NCBI RefSeq assembly: GCF_002994005.1
Contig: NZ_POSN01000001.1
Coordinates: 363,442-427,441 of the forward strand
Origin: Apilactobacillus quenuiae
GTDB taxonomy: Bacteria > Bacillota > Bacilli > Lactobacillales > Lactobacillaceae
Direction of reading: 5' to 3'
DNA: 64,000 bases
In this document: positions 29,154-40,151 of the stretch, piece after piece
Numbering within the stretch: the first letter of the stretch is position 1
Layout of the letters: every line of letters starts with the position of its first letter
Translations under genes and position numbers: made by a program
Notes under the pieces: generated by a model
The model's database searches: none
What the model was told of the DNA's origin: nothing
Seen by the model: only the letters and a program-made list of their open reading frames with translations

Positions 29154-29867
29154 TTATTTTTTACCTTGTTTTGCTTGAATAAACTTTTCAATATCAGCTA
29201 ATCTTTTTTGTCCATTATCGAAATATTTTTTATCATATTTTTTTGCAGTTGAAAAATAATTATCAAAATTTTCTCCTAAAACCATTGCTACAATGCCACG
29301 ATCAAAGTTTGCTTTTCCATTTTTAGGTTGAGCATATAAAGTAGTGTCCAAGAATTGTGCCGCTTCAGAAAAATTACCGAGAGCCATCAAACTACTCCCT
29401 AAAAGATAATTAACATCCGGATCTTGTTTTCTAAAGCCTTGTGCAGTTAAAGCAAATACTACTGCTTTTTTATAATCCTTTTTACCCATATAGCTTTGAG
29501 CCAACATAATGAAAGCATCAGCCTTCATATCACTGCTACTTAAAGCATTAAATTGTTCAATAGACTTATCAAAATCACCAGCTGCATAATAAACATTTCC
29601 TAAACCATAAGTAAGAATTTCTTTTGCTTTTTTATTTTTATCGGAAAAAAGGCCTAATGCTTTCATTATTAATTCTTCAGCTTGCGTAAAATTGTGAAGT
29701 TCAACTAAAAAAGCTCCTAAATCATAATAAGTACGATAGTCATTAGGATGTTCGTCAATATCTTTAACTAATTTGTGTAAAGTTTTATCTGCATTTTTTT
29801 GCTTTTCTTCATGTTCTTTTTGAATCTTTAATTGCGAATTTGTTAAATCTTCATTATTTTTTACCAT
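29154..29867 (-). CDS. Tetratricopeptide repeat protein (YrrB-like)
   Basis: 237 residues with five or so clear TPR units (DYRTYYDLGAFLVELHNFTQAEELI, GLGNVYYAAGDFDKSIEQF, FIMLAQSYMGKKDYKKAVVFA, NYLLGSSLMALGNFSEAAQFL). A protein-interaction scaffold of unknown partner. An in-frame GTG exists at 29876, but AGGTGAT sits 4-5 nt before the ATG at 29867. It lies 14 bp from recD2 and is always found next to it in Firmicutes. Confidence 0.88.
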   Translation of the reverse strand: MVKNNEDLTNSQLKIQKEHEEKQKNADKTLHKLVKDIDEHPNDYRTYYDLGAFLVELHNFTQAEELIMKALGLFSDKNKKAKEILTYGLGNVYYAAGDFDKSIEQFNALSSSDMKADAFIMLAQSYMGKKDYKKAVVFALTAQGFRKQDPDVNYLLGSSLMALGNFSEAAQFLDTTLYAQPKNGKANFDRGIVAMVLGENFDNYFSTAKKYDKKYFDNGQKRLADIEKFIQAKQGKK

Positions 29868-29876
29868 GTTAATCAC

Positions 29877-30533
29877 CTATATCAAATCAGTAGAATTTAA
29901 ATGTTTGTTCAAGTATTCAGTATCATTCCATTTAACTAAATTGAAGCTTTTACCATCATCATTAGTTTCCAAAATAGTAGTACTAGTATTAGCAAGGCCA
30001 CCACGCTTTTTAATGTCTTTAATGGGAGTGCCTAATAATGAATTAATTAAGGCTTTTAAAGCTGCACCGTGACTAAAAATAATTACGTTATCATTAGCAT
30101 TGTTATTTGCAACTATATAATCAATAGCTGGTCTCATTCTAGCAATTACATCTTGAAAACTTTCTCCACCGATTTCTTTAGCATTATATTGTTCAGGATG
30201 ATTTCTAAAATTATCAAACGATTGTGGATATTTAATCTTTACATCATCAAATTTTTGGCCTTCCATTTTGCCTAAGTTAAATTCTTCTAATCGACTCCAC
30301 AATGTTAAATTAGGACGATGCTTTAATTGTGAAATAACTCTCTCAGCAGTAACTCTAGCTCTTTTAATTGGACTAGAATAGGCATGCGCAAAATCTACAT
30401 CTTTTAGATAACTGCCTAATTGGTCCATTTCTTTATAACTCTGTGATAATAAATCAGAGTCGCCACCTGCACCTTGATATCTGCTTTCTAAATTCCATTT
30501 AGTTTTTCCATGTCTTATAAAATATAATTTCAA
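29877..30533 (-). CDS. Histidine phosphatase family protein (phosphoglycerate mutase-like)
   Basis: 218 residues, branch 1 histidine phosphatase: RHGKTKWN (Arg7, His8) at the N terminus, the acid Glu in EEFNLGKMEGQ and the second His in IIFSHGAALKAL. Substrate unknown; not the glycolytic GpmA, from its length and the motif around the Glu. TTG start at 30533 with AGGG 8 nt upstream. First gene of the phosphatase-TPR-recD2 unit (spacing 9 and 14 bp). Confidence 0.9.
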   Translation of the reverse strand: MKLYFIRHGKTKWNLESRYQGAGGDSDLLSQSYKEMDQLGSYLKDVDFAHAYSSPIKRARVTAERVISQLKHRPNLTLWSRLEEFNLGKMEGQKFDDVKIKYPQSFDNFRNHPEQYNAKEIGGESFQDVIARMRPAIDYIVANNNANDNVIIFSHGAALKALINSLLGTPIKDIKKRGGLANTSTTILETNDDGKSFNLVKWNDTEYLNKHLNSTDLI

Positions 30534-30601
30534 TTTTATCCCTCGTTCAAAAATGATTATGTATATTATCTCAATTTATTGATATAAATTCAAAGTATTA
30601 A

Positions 30602-30637
30602 ATAAAAAAAGTCTTTAAAAAAATTTAAAGACTTTTC
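30602..30637 (-). terminator. Terminator of mnmA
   Basis: 12-bp stem AAAGTCTTTAAA/TTTAAAGACTTT with a T run on the minus strand, 3 bp after the mnmA stop. Confidence 0.88.
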
Positions 30638-30639
30638 CA

Positions 30640-31836
<1,197 letters not shown>

Positions 31837-31838
31837 CT

Positions 31839-31867
31839 ATAATACATATTTTAATTATTAATTGCAA
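31839..31867 (-). promoter_or_regulatory. Putative mnmA promoter
   Basis: Minus strand TTGCAA (31867-31862), exactly 17 bp, TATTAT (31844-31839). Leader of about 65 nt. Confidence 0.55.
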
Positions 31868-31876
31868 TGAAATGAT

Positions 31877-31908
31877 AAAAAAAGAAACGCTCCCGGCGTT
31901 TCTTTTTG
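31877..31908 (-). terminator. Terminator after the DUF1831 gene
   Basis: 10-bp stem AAAGAAACGC/GCGTTTCTTT, loop CGGGA, then seven T on the minus strand. Confidence 0.9.
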
Positions 31909-31909
31909 C

Positions 31910-32248
31910 TTATTTTTGAACAAATACTTCTCTATCAATAAAATTATTCATTAAATAATGAAATTGTTCAATTAATCTATCCTTATTAATATTTTTAAAA
32001 ATATTCACTTTATTTAATCCATTTCCACTTACAGTAGACATTTTGAATGATTTAAGATCTGATTTAAAAGTTATTTTTAACTTAACACCATTATAAGGGT
32101 CTTCAGTATCTAAAGATTGTTCAAAAGAAAAATTACCAGCATTAGTTTTATTAAAACCAGTATCACTTAAAGTATAACGTTTAATTGATGGATTAACAGA
32201 ATAGATTTGACTATCACCATCAACTTTATTTTCTGTTGAAAAAGCCAT
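31910..32248 (-). CDS. DUF1831 domain protein
   Basis: 112-residue protein MAFSTENKVDGDSQIYSVNP... of the lactobacillar DUF1831 family, found next to cysteine desulfurase and mnmA; function unknown. The frame extends 33 codons upstream into the nifS end, but GGGGATTTTTTA before the ATG at 32248 and the family start support the short form. Last gene of the nudF...nifS run, closed by a terminator. Confidence 0.85.
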   Translation of the reverse strand: MAFSTENKVDGDSQIYSVNPSIKRYTLSDTGFNKTNAGNFSFEQSLDTEDPYNGVKLKITFKSDLKSFKMSTVSGNGLNKVNIFKNINKDRLIEQFHYLMNNFIDREVFVQK

Positions 32249-32267
32249 TAAAAAATCCCCTTTGCCA

Positions 32268-33416
32268 TTATTTTTTGATTCTTTTAATAATTTTAATTGC
32301 TGATTTAATAAATTTATCAATATCATCCATAGTAGTAAATTTACCAAAACTTACTCTAATCGATTGGTTAATTCTAGGACTATCTTTACCATACATTGCA
32401 ATTAAAACATGGGAAGGCTCAATACTTCCAGCAGTACATGCTGAACCAGATGAAACTGCAATGTTATCTAAGTCTAGATTAGTTTGTAATAAATCAGTAG
32501 GAACTCCTTTGGTCCATATATTAAAAACATGTTGTAAATTATCTCTACTCATTGAACCATTTATTTCAAAATCAATCTTGTTTTCATTGAATTGATTAAT
32601 AATGTGCTCTTTAAAAGAAATATAACGCTCATGTAATTCTTGTTTTAAATAAGGTGTTGCTAATGAAACTGCAGTAGCAAAACCAGAGATAGCTGGAATA
32701 TTTTCGGTTCCTGCGCGTCTTTTATCTTCTTGATCTCCACCTTTTATAAAGCTTGGAAAGTTAACAGAATTATTTTTATATAAGAATCCCATCATTTTAG
32801 GACCATTAAGTTTATGAGCTGAGGTGGATAGCATATCTATATGGTCAGCTTTGACATCTATGTCAGATAATCCATAAGCTTGTACAGCATCAGTATGGAA
32901 CCAAGCTTGATGATCTTTCAATAATTCACCTATTTCATGAATAGGTAAGTGAGAACCCACTTCATTATTACCAGTCATAATAGTAACCAAAATTGTTTCA
33001 TCATCTAGCGCATTTTTAAAATCATTAATATTAATTTGACCAGCTTCATTAACTGGAAGATAGGTAATTTTAAATCCATGTTTTGACAAAAAGTCTAATG
33101 GTTTTAAAACTGCTTCATGTTCAATTGCAGTCGTAATTATATGATTACCTAAATTTTTTCTTGCTTCAGCAGTTTGCATAATTGCAGTATTATCACTTTC
33201 AGTACCACCACTGGTAAATATAATTTCATCAGATTGAGCATTAATACTTTTTGCAATGATATCTCTACTATTTTCTAAAATTGTATGAGCTTGTCTACCT
33301 ATTCCATATAAGGTTGAAGCATTACCATATACATTTTTGAATTTATCATACATATCTGCTAAAACTTCATTATCAATCTGCGTTGTAGCAGCATTATCCA
33401 AATAAATTTCTTTCAA
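32268..33416 (-). CDS. Cysteine desulfurase (NifS/IscS class)
   Basis: 382-residue PLP enzyme supplying persulfide sulfur, here probably to MnmA. Motifs: N-terminal YLDNAATTQ; the PLP Lys202 in TSAHKLNGPK; catalytic Cys327 in SGSACTAGS; conserved RAGTENI. The Cys loop is the short class I type. TTG start at 33416 with AGGGG about 9 nt upstream. 16 bp after mtnN. Confidence 0.94.
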   Translation of the reverse strand: MKEIYLDNAATTQIDNEVLADMYDKFKNVYGNASTLYGIGRQAHTILENSRDIIAKSINAQSDEIIFTSGGTESDNTAIMQTAEARKNLGNHIITTAIEHEAVLKPLDFLSKHGFKITYLPVNEAGQININDFKNALDDETILVTIMTGNNEVGSHLPIHEIGELLKDHQAWFHTDAVQAYGLSDIDVKADHIDMLSTSAHKLNGPKMMGFLYKNNSVNFPSFIKGGDQEDKRRAGTENIPAISGFATAVSLATPYLKQELHERYISFKEHIINQFNENKIDFEINGSMSRDNLQHVFNIWTKGVPTDLLQTNLDLDNIAVSSGSACTAGSIEPSHVLIAMYGKDSPRINQSIRVSFGKFTTMDDIDKFIKSAIKIIKRIKK

Positions 33417-33432
33417 GTATAACTACCCCTAT

Positions 33433-34125
33433 CTATTTTTGGTTATTAAATAAGTTTAATAGCATCTTAGCAGAACGTTTACCAGCCTCAAGAATGAATT
33501 CATCGAAACTATTATCAGCATCTTCATCTCCAACATCAGACATTGCTCTAACAACAACATAGGGAATGTTAAATTGATTAGCAATTTGTCCAACTGCGGC
33601 TCCTTCCATTTCGCATGATAATGCATCAGGAAATTCTTTTAATATATTGTTAGTAGCATCTTTTGATGCAACAAATTGATCACCAGTAACAATTAAACCG
33701 CTCTTAACATTCATCCCGATATTTTTGGATGCGTCAGTAATTTTCTTACCCCATTCTTCCGATGCTTTAAATCTAGCTGGTTGTCCCGGTAATTGGCCAT
33801 AAACATATCCAGCTGGACGAGCATCTACATCATGATATGCAGTTTCACTAGAAATTACTACATCTCCAACAGATAAACCAGAGCCAATTCCACCAGCAGA
33901 TCCTGAATTAATTACAACGTTAACATTAAAGTTGGTAATTAACATTGCAGTGGTTGAACCTGCTTCTACTTTACCAATACCAGATTTAACTAAAACAACT
34001 TCTTGTCCAAGAATATTCCCTTCATGAAAAATAACTCCATGTATATCAGTTCTACGATCATTATCTAATTTAGAAATTAAAGTTTTAATTTCTTCATCCA
34101 TTGCACATAAAATTCCAAATTTCAT
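33433..34125 (-). CDS. mtnN: 5'-methylthioadenosine/S-adenosylhomocysteine nucleosidase
   Basis: 230-residue nucleosidase that removes adenine from MTA and SAH and feeds the SAM cycle and LuxS pathway. Begins MKFGILCAMDEEIK; contains NSGSAGGIG, VVISSETAYHDVDA, LSCEMEGAAVGQIA (catalytic Glu) and RAMSDVGDEDA (catalytic Asp). GGAGTG 6 nt before the ATG at 34125; an upstream GTG is unlikely. In a run with nudF and a small membrane protein. Confidence 0.95.
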   Translation of the reverse strand: MKFGILCAMDEEIKTLISKLDNDRRTDIHGVIFHEGNILGQEVVLVKSGIGKVEAGSTTAMLITNFNVNVVINSGSAGGIGSGLSVGDVVISSETAYHDVDARPAGYVYGQLPGQPARFKASEEWGKKITDASKNIGMNVKSGLIVTGDQFVASKDATNNILKEFPDALSCEMEGAAVGQIANQFNIPYVVVRAMSDVGDEDADNSFDEFILEAGKRSAKMLLNLFNNQK

Positions 34126-34140
34126 AATTAGCACTCCATC

Positions 34141-34344
34141 CTAAGGATTAAAAAAGAACAATATTAAATAAACGATTATTATTCCAAGAATTAGTAAAAA
34201 AATTGTCCAATTTAATTTTCTTTTCAACCCATCATTTTTATATTCAACATTTTGTTTACTTTCTTTATTCTCATAATTGTTACGAGAATCTTGCATCTGT
34301 TTTTTATATGCTTCTCTAGTTAAGTTATCGGTATTATTTTTCAT
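34141..34344 (-). CDS. Small membrane protein of unknown function
   Basis: 67 residues: a charged Asn/Lys-rich N-terminal half, then one C-terminal membrane helix (LNWTIFLLILGIIIVYLILFFF). I recognise no domain. TAGGTG 9 nt before the ATG at 34344 decides against the GTG at 34356. Position between nudF and mtnN, spacing 12-15 bp, indicates co-transcription. Confidence 0.75.
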   Translation of the reverse strand: MKNNTDNLTREAYKKQMQDSRNNYENKESKQNVEYKNDGLKRKLNWTIFLLILGIIIVYLILFFFNP

Positions 34345-34356
34345 AAAACTAAACAC

Positions 34357-34905
34357 CTACTTTTTTTGCAATAATTTCCAATAAAAAATTGCAGTAATGG
34401 TTTTAGCATCCTCGATTTTACCATCTTCGATTAACTGCATAGCTTCTTCCAAACTATATTCGTTAATGTTTAGGTATTCTCCTTGATCTCTAGGCAATTC
34501 ATCACTAACAGGTTCCAAGTCTGTTGCCATATAAAGATCCATATATTCATCAGAAAAACCAACAGTTGAATAAAAACCAGTAATTCTCTTTAAGTTTTTG
34601 GCATGATATCTAGTTTCCTCATTAAGTTCCCTAATAGCAGCATGTTTAGAAGAAGCATCATCTCTGTCATCAACTTTACCAGCAGGAATTTCCAAAGTAG
34701 CCTTCGCAATTGGAGCACGCCATTGTTTTTCTATCAACATCTTATTATTCTTAGTTATAACAAGAATCCCAACTGCTTTAGAATGATGAACTACGTCTCT
34801 AGTTGCAGTTTCTCCATTAGGTAGTTTAACAGTTTGCTTTTCAACATTGATAATTGAGCCTTTATATTTAGGCTCTCTTTTAATAACTTTTTCTTCCAAA
34901 TCCAT
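34357..34905 (-). CDS. nudF: ADP-ribose pyrophosphatase (Nudix)
   Basis: 182-residue Nudix hydrolase. The box is GKVDDRDD...AAIRELNEETRY: the metal-binding REL-EE core is intact, the first half is two residues longer than the textbook box, and the Gly before the last hydrophobic residue is Arg. The preceding PAG and the C-terminal region fit ADP-ribose hydrolases. ATG with AAGGTGAT upstream. First gene of nudF-small protein-mtnN-nifS-DUF1831. Confidence 0.92.
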   Translation of the reverse strand: MDLEEKVIKREPKYKGSIINVEKQTVKLPNGETATRDVVHHSKAVGILVITKNNKMLIEKQWRAPIAKATLEIPAGKVDDRDDASSKHAAIRELNEETRYHAKNLKRITGFYSTVGFSDEYMDLYMATDLEPVSDELPRDQGEYLNINEYSLEEAMQLIEDGKIEDAKTITAIFYWKLLQKK

Positions 34906-34959
34906 AAAATAATCACCTTTATCCTAATAGTTTTATTCTATCGATATTTAAATATTTTT

Positions 34960-35172
34960 TCAATTATCAGATTCAATAAAAGTTATTTTAACGGCTTGAG
35001 GTCCTTTCTTACCCTCAGCAATTTGATATTCAACAAGATCCCCAATATTAATGTCATCAGCCTTTTTATTAATAACTGAGGAAGCATGGAAAAAAACTTT
35101 ATTTTTATCTTGTCCTTTTAAAAATCCAAAATCATGTTCTGGGTTAAAATTATTAACTTTTCCTTTTATCAT
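34960..35172 (-). CDS. Cold-shock domain protein
   Basis: 70-residue CSD protein MIKGKVNNFNPEHDFGFLKG.... RNP1 is modified (DFGFLKG instead of KGFGFI) and RNP2 is VFFHAS. Binds single-stranded RNA/DNA in the family; divergent from the main CspA type. AAGGAG 8-9 nt before the ATG at 35172 decides the start. Follows the ileS terminator. Confidence 0.88.
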   Translation of the reverse strand: MIKGKVNNFNPEHDFGFLKGQDKNKVFFHASSVINKKADDINIGDLVEYQIAEGKKGPQAVKITFIESDN

Positions 35173-35189
35173 AAGTATTCTCCTTAAAA

Positions 35190-35226
35190 TAAAAAATCTG
35201 GGATAAATCATCCCAGAACTTTTTTA
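35190..35226 (-). terminator. Terminator of ileS
   Basis: Stem TTCTGGGAT/ATCCCAGAT with a six-T tail on the minus strand, immediately after the ileS stop. Confidence 0.88.
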
Positions 35227-38028
35227 TTATTTTTCTTCAAATCCTTCAGTTGCAGTTTCTGGAAAATTTGTACGAACAATTTTGGCACAACGTCCACAGA
35301 AATTAGGATAATCAGTATCGATTCCTACATCTGTACTAATCAAACGACAACGTTCACACGTTTCACCATCAGCATGATCAACTTTAATTGCAATTTCATC
35401 TCTAAAGTTTTGAGCATCACTAGGAGCATGCTCAATAGTATCGATAGATAATTGAGATACCATTAATATTTGTTGAATATTGGCGTTTAATTCATCAATT
35501 AGTGTTTTATTATCATTATTTACATATAATGATAATTTTGCTTCTGATGGTTTACCAATTAATTTGTTATCACGAGCTTCTTCCAATGATTTTAAGACAT
35601 CATCACGAAGGTTCATAAATTCTGACCATTGAGATAGAATTTGATCTTCATTTGAATAATTTTCTACTTCTGGCATTTCAGATAGTTGTGCGAAATCTTC
35701 AGCTTCTTTTAAGAATGGCCAAATTTCTTCAGCAGTATGTGGAAGAATTGGCGTAATCAATTTTGTAATTGATACAACCGCTTTATATAAAACTGTTTGC
35801 ATTGATCTTCTAGTCAAACTATCTTTTGGATCAATATATAGAATATCTTTAGCAAAATCTAAATAAAATGCTGATAAATCAGAATTAATAAATGATTGTA
35901 ACTTACGGTTTAAGCTTAAGAAATTATAGTTATCATAATCATTCTTAATTTCACCAACAAATTTGTTCAATTTAACTAACATGTATTTATCGACTGATGG
36001 CATATCATCAAAATTAACTGAATTTTCTTTAGGATCAAAGTCACTAGTATTAGCTAACATGTATCTAATAGTATTTCTAATCTTTTTATATGAATCAGAA
36101 ACTTTGACAAAATTTTCCATTGATACACGAACATCAGCAGATGTATCAACTGATGTTACCCATAAACGAACAATTTCAGCACCCATCTTCTTAATTACAT
36201 CGATAGGAGCAATGGTATTACCAAGTGATTTACTCATCTTATGACCATTACCATCAAGAGTAAATCCTTGAGATAATAATTGCTTGTATGGAGCCTTATT
36301 ATCGTAAGCTACACTTGTAATTAAGCTTGAATTAAACCAACCACGATATTGGTCAGAACCTTCAAGATATAAATCAGCTGGATATGTTAAGTAATCACGT
36401 TCTGCACAAACACCTTGATGTGATGATCCTGAATCAAACCAAACATCCATAATGTCATTTTCTTTAGTAAACTTACCGTTAGGAGAATGTTCACTAGTGA
36501 AACCTTCAGGTAATAAATCATTGGCTTCTTTTTCAAACCAAATATCTGAACCATATTTAGCAAACAAATCAGCAACATGATTAGTAGTTTCCTTGGTAAT
36601 AATTGCTTCACCATCTTCGCCATAGAAAATAGGTAAAGGAACTCCCCAAACACGTTGTCTAGAAATTACCCAATCTCCACGATCTTTAATCATATTGTGC
36701 AAACGTTTTTTACCCCAACTAGGCTTGAAATCAACGTCTTCAATTGCATCTAAAATATTATCTTTAATTTTATCCACAGAAGCAAACCATTGATCAGTAG
36801 CACGATAAATAACTGGTTTTTTAGTACGCCAATCAAATGGATAACTATGAACAATTGGTTCTTGTTTAAGTAACAAGTTCGATTCTTTTAGTTTATTTAA
36901 AGAAATTTCATTAGCATCATCATAAAAGACTCCTTCAAAGTCTTTACCAGCATCTTTAGTTAAATATCCTTGTGCGTCAACATCAACAAAAATATCTAGT
37001 CCATTAGCTTTACCAACATTATAATCATCTTCACCAAATCCAGGAGCAGTATGAACTAATCCAGTACCAGTATCAATAGTAACAAAATCGCCTAACATAG
37101 TAAGAATCTTACGATCCATAAATGGATGCTTTGCAAGTACACCTTCAAGATCTTGACCTTTAACAGTTTTAACAATCTTGTAATTTTTCCAACCAAATGC
37201 TTCAGCATCTTTTTCAACTAATTCAGTTGCCAAAACAAATTTACGATTATCATCTTCAGGTTGAACTACTGAATAATCAAATCCACCATCAATAGTAATA
37301 CCTTCAGATGCCGGTATAGTCCAAGGAGTTGTGGTCCAAACTACCATGTAAGTATTATCTTCATCTAATACACCTTTGCCATCAATAACTTTTTCTGCAT
37401 AGAAAGCAGTTTGTGAAGTAATATCATGATATTCAACTTCAGCTTCAGCTAATGCTGATTCAGAAGACCAAGACCAAATAACTGGCTTTTTACCACGATA
37501 AATTAAACCTTTTTCAGCCATTTTACCAAATACACGAATTTCAGCTGCTTCGAATTCAGGTTTTAATGTTAAATATGGATTATCCCATTCAGCAGAAACC
37601 CCTAATCTTTCAAATTCTTTACGCTGACGGTCAACTTGTTTCAATGCATAATCATGACATAGCTTTCTAAAAGCATTAGTGGACATTTTTTTACGATCAT
37701 AACCTGCTTGAGTTAGCTTTTGTTCAATAGGCAATCCATGAGTATCCCAACCTGGAACATATGGTGATCTAAAGCCGTTCATCGATTTGTATCTAACGAT
37801 AAAGTCCTTAGAAATTTTATTCATAGCATGTCCCATATGAATATCACCATTTGCATATGGAGGTCCATCATGAAGAATAAATGATGGTTTACCTTGGTTT
37901 AATTTTTGTCTTAATTCATAAACATGATTATCTTCCCATACTTTTTGACGTTCAGCTTCTTTAACCGGTAAATTCCCGCGCATCTTAAATTTAGTCTTTC
38001 CTAAATTTAAAGTATCCTTTACTCGCAT
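35227..38028 (-). CDS. ileS: Isoleucyl-tRNA synthetase
   Basis: 933-residue class I synthetase. HIGH-type motif HMGH in [22 protein letters not shown] in [20 protein letters not shown], and a C-terminal zinc finger CERC...CGRC. Bacterial (mupirocin-sensitive type) architecture. ATG at 38028 with GGAG 10 nt upstream; a TTG two codons earlier is possible. Regulated by an isoleucine T-box directly upstream. Transcribed after the division cluster and ended by its own terminator. Confidence 0.97.
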   Translation of the reverse strand: MRVKDTLNLGKTKFKMRGNLPVKEAERQKVWEDNHVYELRQKLNQGKPSFILHDGPPYANGDIHMGHAMNKISKDFIVRYKSMNGFRSPYVPGWDTHGLPIEQKLTQAGYDRKKMSTNAFRKLCHDYALKQVDRQRKEFERLGVSAEWDNPYLTLKPEFEAAEIRVFGKMAEKGLIYRGKKPVIWSWSSESALAEAEVEYHDITSQTAFYAEKVIDGKGVLDEDNTYMVVWTTTPWTIPASEGITIDGGFDYSVVQPEDDNRKFVLATELVEKDAEAFGWKNYKIVKTVKGQDLEGVLAKHPFMDRKILTMLGDFVTIDTGTGLVHTAPGFGEDDYNVGKANGLDIFVDVDAQGYLTKDAGKDFEGVFYDDANEISLNKLKESNLLLKQEPIVHSYPFDWRTKKPVIYRATDQWFASVDKIKDNILDAIEDVDFKPSWGKKRLHNMIKDRGDWVISRQRVWGVPLPIFYGEDGEAIITKETTNHVADLFAKYGSDIWFEKEANDLLPEGFTSEHSPNGKFTKENDIMDVWFDSGSSHQGVCAERDYLTYPADLYLEGSDQYRGWFNSSLITSVAYDNKAPYKQLLSQGFTLDGNGHKMSKSLGNTIAPIDVIKKMGAEIVRLWVTSVDTSADVRVSMENFVKVSDSYKKIRNTIRYMLANTSDFDPKENSVNFDDMPSVDKYMLVKLNKFVGEIKNDYDNYNFLSLNRKLQSFINSDLSAFYLDFAKDILYIDPKDSLTRRSMQTVLYKAVVSITKLITPILPHTAEEIWPFLKEAEDFAQLSEMPEVENYSNEDQILSQWSEFMNLRDDVLKSLEEARDNKLIGKPSEAKLSLYVNNDNKTLIDELNANIQQILMVSQLSIDTIEHAPSDAQNFRDEIAIKVDHADGETCERCRLISTDVGIDTDYPNFCGRCAKIVRTNFPETATEGFEEK

Positions 38029-38052
38029 TAACAAACAACTCCTTTTAATTTA

Positions 38053-38241
38053 ATAAAAAAAGAAGATTTCATCACAAGGGACGAAATCTTCCGTGGTACC
38101 ACCCAATTTTAGAATAATAATTCTATCTTAATTAATATTAAGTATAATAAAGAGATGATCTGTAATATATTGAATAACAACTAATCTCACACCATACATT
38201 AGCTCGCTTATGTTTCAATATAAACTTTCTGTTCTCTAACT
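38053..38241 (-). ncRNA. T-box leader riboswitch (isoleucine) of ileS
   Basis: Minus strand carries the T-box core GGGTGGTACCACGG (about 38105-38091), then a terminator with a 12-bp stem (GAAGATTTCGTC/GATGAAATCTTC) and seven T. Upstream is stem I, closed by AGAGA (38237-38233) and TCTCT (38155-38151). The specifier region is GATCATC, so the codon is ATC (38159-38157), matching isoleucine. Uncharged tRNA-Ile should stabilise the antiterminator and let ileS be expressed. There is no terminator between divIVA and this leader. Confidence 0.92.
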
Positions 38242-38248
38242 TAATAAA

Positions 38249-38893
38249 CTATTTAATTATTTTGAAAGAACCATCTGGATAAAAAATTTCAATATTTTTA
38301 TCATTTGATTCATCTTTATTTAATGATTTTACGCCTGCAGATTTACTATTGTCAAGTTCATTTACCTTTTTCAAAACGTTATCATAATTATCATCTGAAG
38401 AATTGATTACTTGATCCCATTTATCATTATTTAATAAGTCCATTTGACTATTTAGCAAGGTTTGAATCTTTTCTTTAAATTCAGCAGTACTTTTATGCAA
38501 ATCATCATTAACTGTTAATAAAGATTTTGCCCGATCTGAAGCATTTTTAATAATTAGGTCAGCCTTATCGCTAGCATCATCTAAAATTTTATCAGCTTTT
38601 TTATGAGAAGTTTGATATATTTCTTTTGAATCTTTTTCAGCATTACTCTTTAAGTTGTCAGCAGCATTTTGAGCAACGATAATAGATTGATTCAATGAGT
38701 CTTTCATACCATTGAAATGTTTCAATTGTTCATTAGCTGAAGATAGTTTTTTCTTTAATGATTCATTATCTTCTAAAGTTAATTGATAGTCTTTGATAAT
38801 TCTATCTAGATAATCATTAACTTCATCAATGTTATAACCTCTCATCTTAACTGAAAATTCTTTATTATGAATATCTTGTGGGCTAAGTACCAT
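38249..38893 (-). CDS. divIVA: Cell division/polarity protein DivIVA
   Basis: 214 residues. The N-terminal lipid-binding domain LSPQDIHNKEFSVKMRGYNIDEVNDYLD (4-31) is followed by long coiled coil (35-160) and an acidic tail. Localises to curved membrane at septa and poles and recruits partners. ATG start with a GGAGG-like site upstream. Last gene of the dcw cluster, 18 bp after ylmH. Confidence 0.95.
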   Translation of the reverse strand: MVLSPQDIHNKEFSVKMRGYNIDEVNDYLDRIIKDYQLTLEDNESLKKKLSSANEQLKHFNGMKDSLNQSIIVAQNAADNLKSNAEKDSKEIYQTSHKKADKILDDASDKADLIIKNASDRAKSLLTVNDDLHKSTAEFKEKIQTLLNSQMDLLNNDKWDQVINSSDDNYDNVLKKVNELDNSKSAGVKSLNKDESNDKNIEIFYPDGSFKIIK

Positions 38894-38911
38894 TTTATTA
38901 ATTCCTCCAAA

Positions 38912-39694
38912 TCACTTTCTTAATATTGAAACAAGTGCTCTCTTTTTACCCTTCTTAGTCTCTCCATTTTGACTTTTCAATTTAATCCTACCATATCTTC
39001 TAACAGATATAATATCATTCACAGAAATTTCATTATCAGGATGATCATAAAGTGTCCAATTTAAATGAACTTTTTTATGACTAACAAGTGTTTTGGCGTC
39101 ATTTCTCGAAATGTTAAAAGAACTAGCAATAACATTATCTATCCTAAAAGATGATAAAGTAAGCGACCTGTCTTTCCATTCATCTTCAGGAATGATAATA
39201 TCGGAAAAATTAATTTCTTCAATAGAAACTTTAATTTTACCAATTTTATCAATAGTCATTTTTAAATAATCAGAAATTTCGTTTGTACATAAAAATTGCC
39301 AAGTTTTGCCATCTGTTAAAATGTCACCGATTGTAGATCGTTCAATTCCTGCGCCCATAAGTGTTCCCAAAATTTTACTATGTTTCAGTTTAGAAAACTT
39401 AATTGGATATATTATTTGATAGGCTGAAATATTAAAATCATCATCATTAGGCGAAAAATATTGAGGATATATAATTGCTCTCTTCATTTCAGAATTTATA
39501 TGTCCACCAAAGGAATCAACATTTAAATCACTATAACTATTAACAATAGTAGTTAATATATATATTTCCCTTGGATTTAAAAATTTTGTCAAAATTGGTC
39601 GATACTGACTGATGGCCTCATTAGCTAAATCATCACATGATTCTACAAATGATAGTTCTTCTTTTCTAAAATGTTGTTTAACATTAGAGTTCAT
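38912..39694 (-). CDS. ylmH: YlmH-family S4 RNA-binding protein
   Basis: 260 residues with a C-terminal S4 domain (SSFRIDNVIASSFNISRNDAKTLVSHKKVHLN) and an N-terminal region typical of YlmH. In B. subtilis it helps rescue stalled ribosomes; here it lies in the division cluster as in all relatives. The ylmG/yggT gene that often separates it from sepF is missing: only 31 bp lie between them. Confidence 0.92.
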   Translation of the reverse strand: MNSNVKQHFRKEELSFVESCDDLANEAISQYRPILTKFLNPREIYILTTIVNSYSDLNVDSFGGHINSEMKRAIIYPQYFSPNDDDFNISAYQIIYPIKFSKLKHSKILGTLMGAGIERSTIGDILTDGKTWQFLCTNEISDYLKMTIDKIGKIKVSIEEINFSDIIIPEDEWKDRSLTLSSFRIDNVIASSFNISRNDAKTLVSHKKVHLNWTLYDHPDNEISVNDIISVRRYGRIKLKSQNGETKKGKKRALVSILRK

Positions 39695-39725
39695 TTAATT
39701 AATCAAATCCCTCAATCAAATAACT

Positions 39726-40115
39726 TTAATTTAATCTGCGATTTATTTGCTTTTTAAATTCACCATCTATGGAATAACTATGTGGTGAGAATAAAAATAC
39801 CATTTCAGAGATTCTTTCAATTCTACCATCGATAGTAAAAATAACACCATTTAAAAAATCTATAATTCTTTTAGTAGTTTTATCATCTGCACTATCAAAA
39901 TTAATAATCACTGCAAAATTATCAATAAGTTTTTTAGCAATAGTTTTAACATCCGTATAGATTCGAGGTTCAAATACAGCAATTTTGCTATCGCCTTTTT
40001 TATTGTCACTGATTGAAACTATTTTTTGATTAGAATTTGTTTTCTGTTCATTAGGATTAGGTAATCCCTCGTCATCAGTGCCAAAAAATTTACTAAAACT
40101 AAATTTAGATGTCAT
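39726..40115 (-). CDS. sepF: Cell division protein SepF
   Basis: 129 residues: N-terminal amphipathic membrane-targeting segment, a linker, and the SepF core (AVFEPRIYTDVKTIAKKLIDNFAVIINF; FLNGVIFTIDGRIERISEMVFLFSP). Tethers FtsZ filaments to the membrane and bundles them. Located 36 bp after ftsZ. No ylmE or ylmF neighbour other than itself. Confidence 0.94.
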   Translation of the reverse strand: MTSKFSFSKFFGTDDEGLPNPNEQKTNSNQKIVSISDNKKGDSKIAVFEPRIYTDVKTIAKKLIDNFAVIINFDSADDKTTKRIIDFLNGVIFTIDGRIERISEMVFLFSPHSYSIDGEFKKQINRRLN

Positions 40116-40151
40116 TTAATTCATTCCTTTCAAGAAATGTACATATAATGA

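Noticed and set aside
36387-36653. 88-residue frame inside ileS, same strand
   Set aside because: Out-of-frame shadow of ileS; low-complexity product, no family signal.
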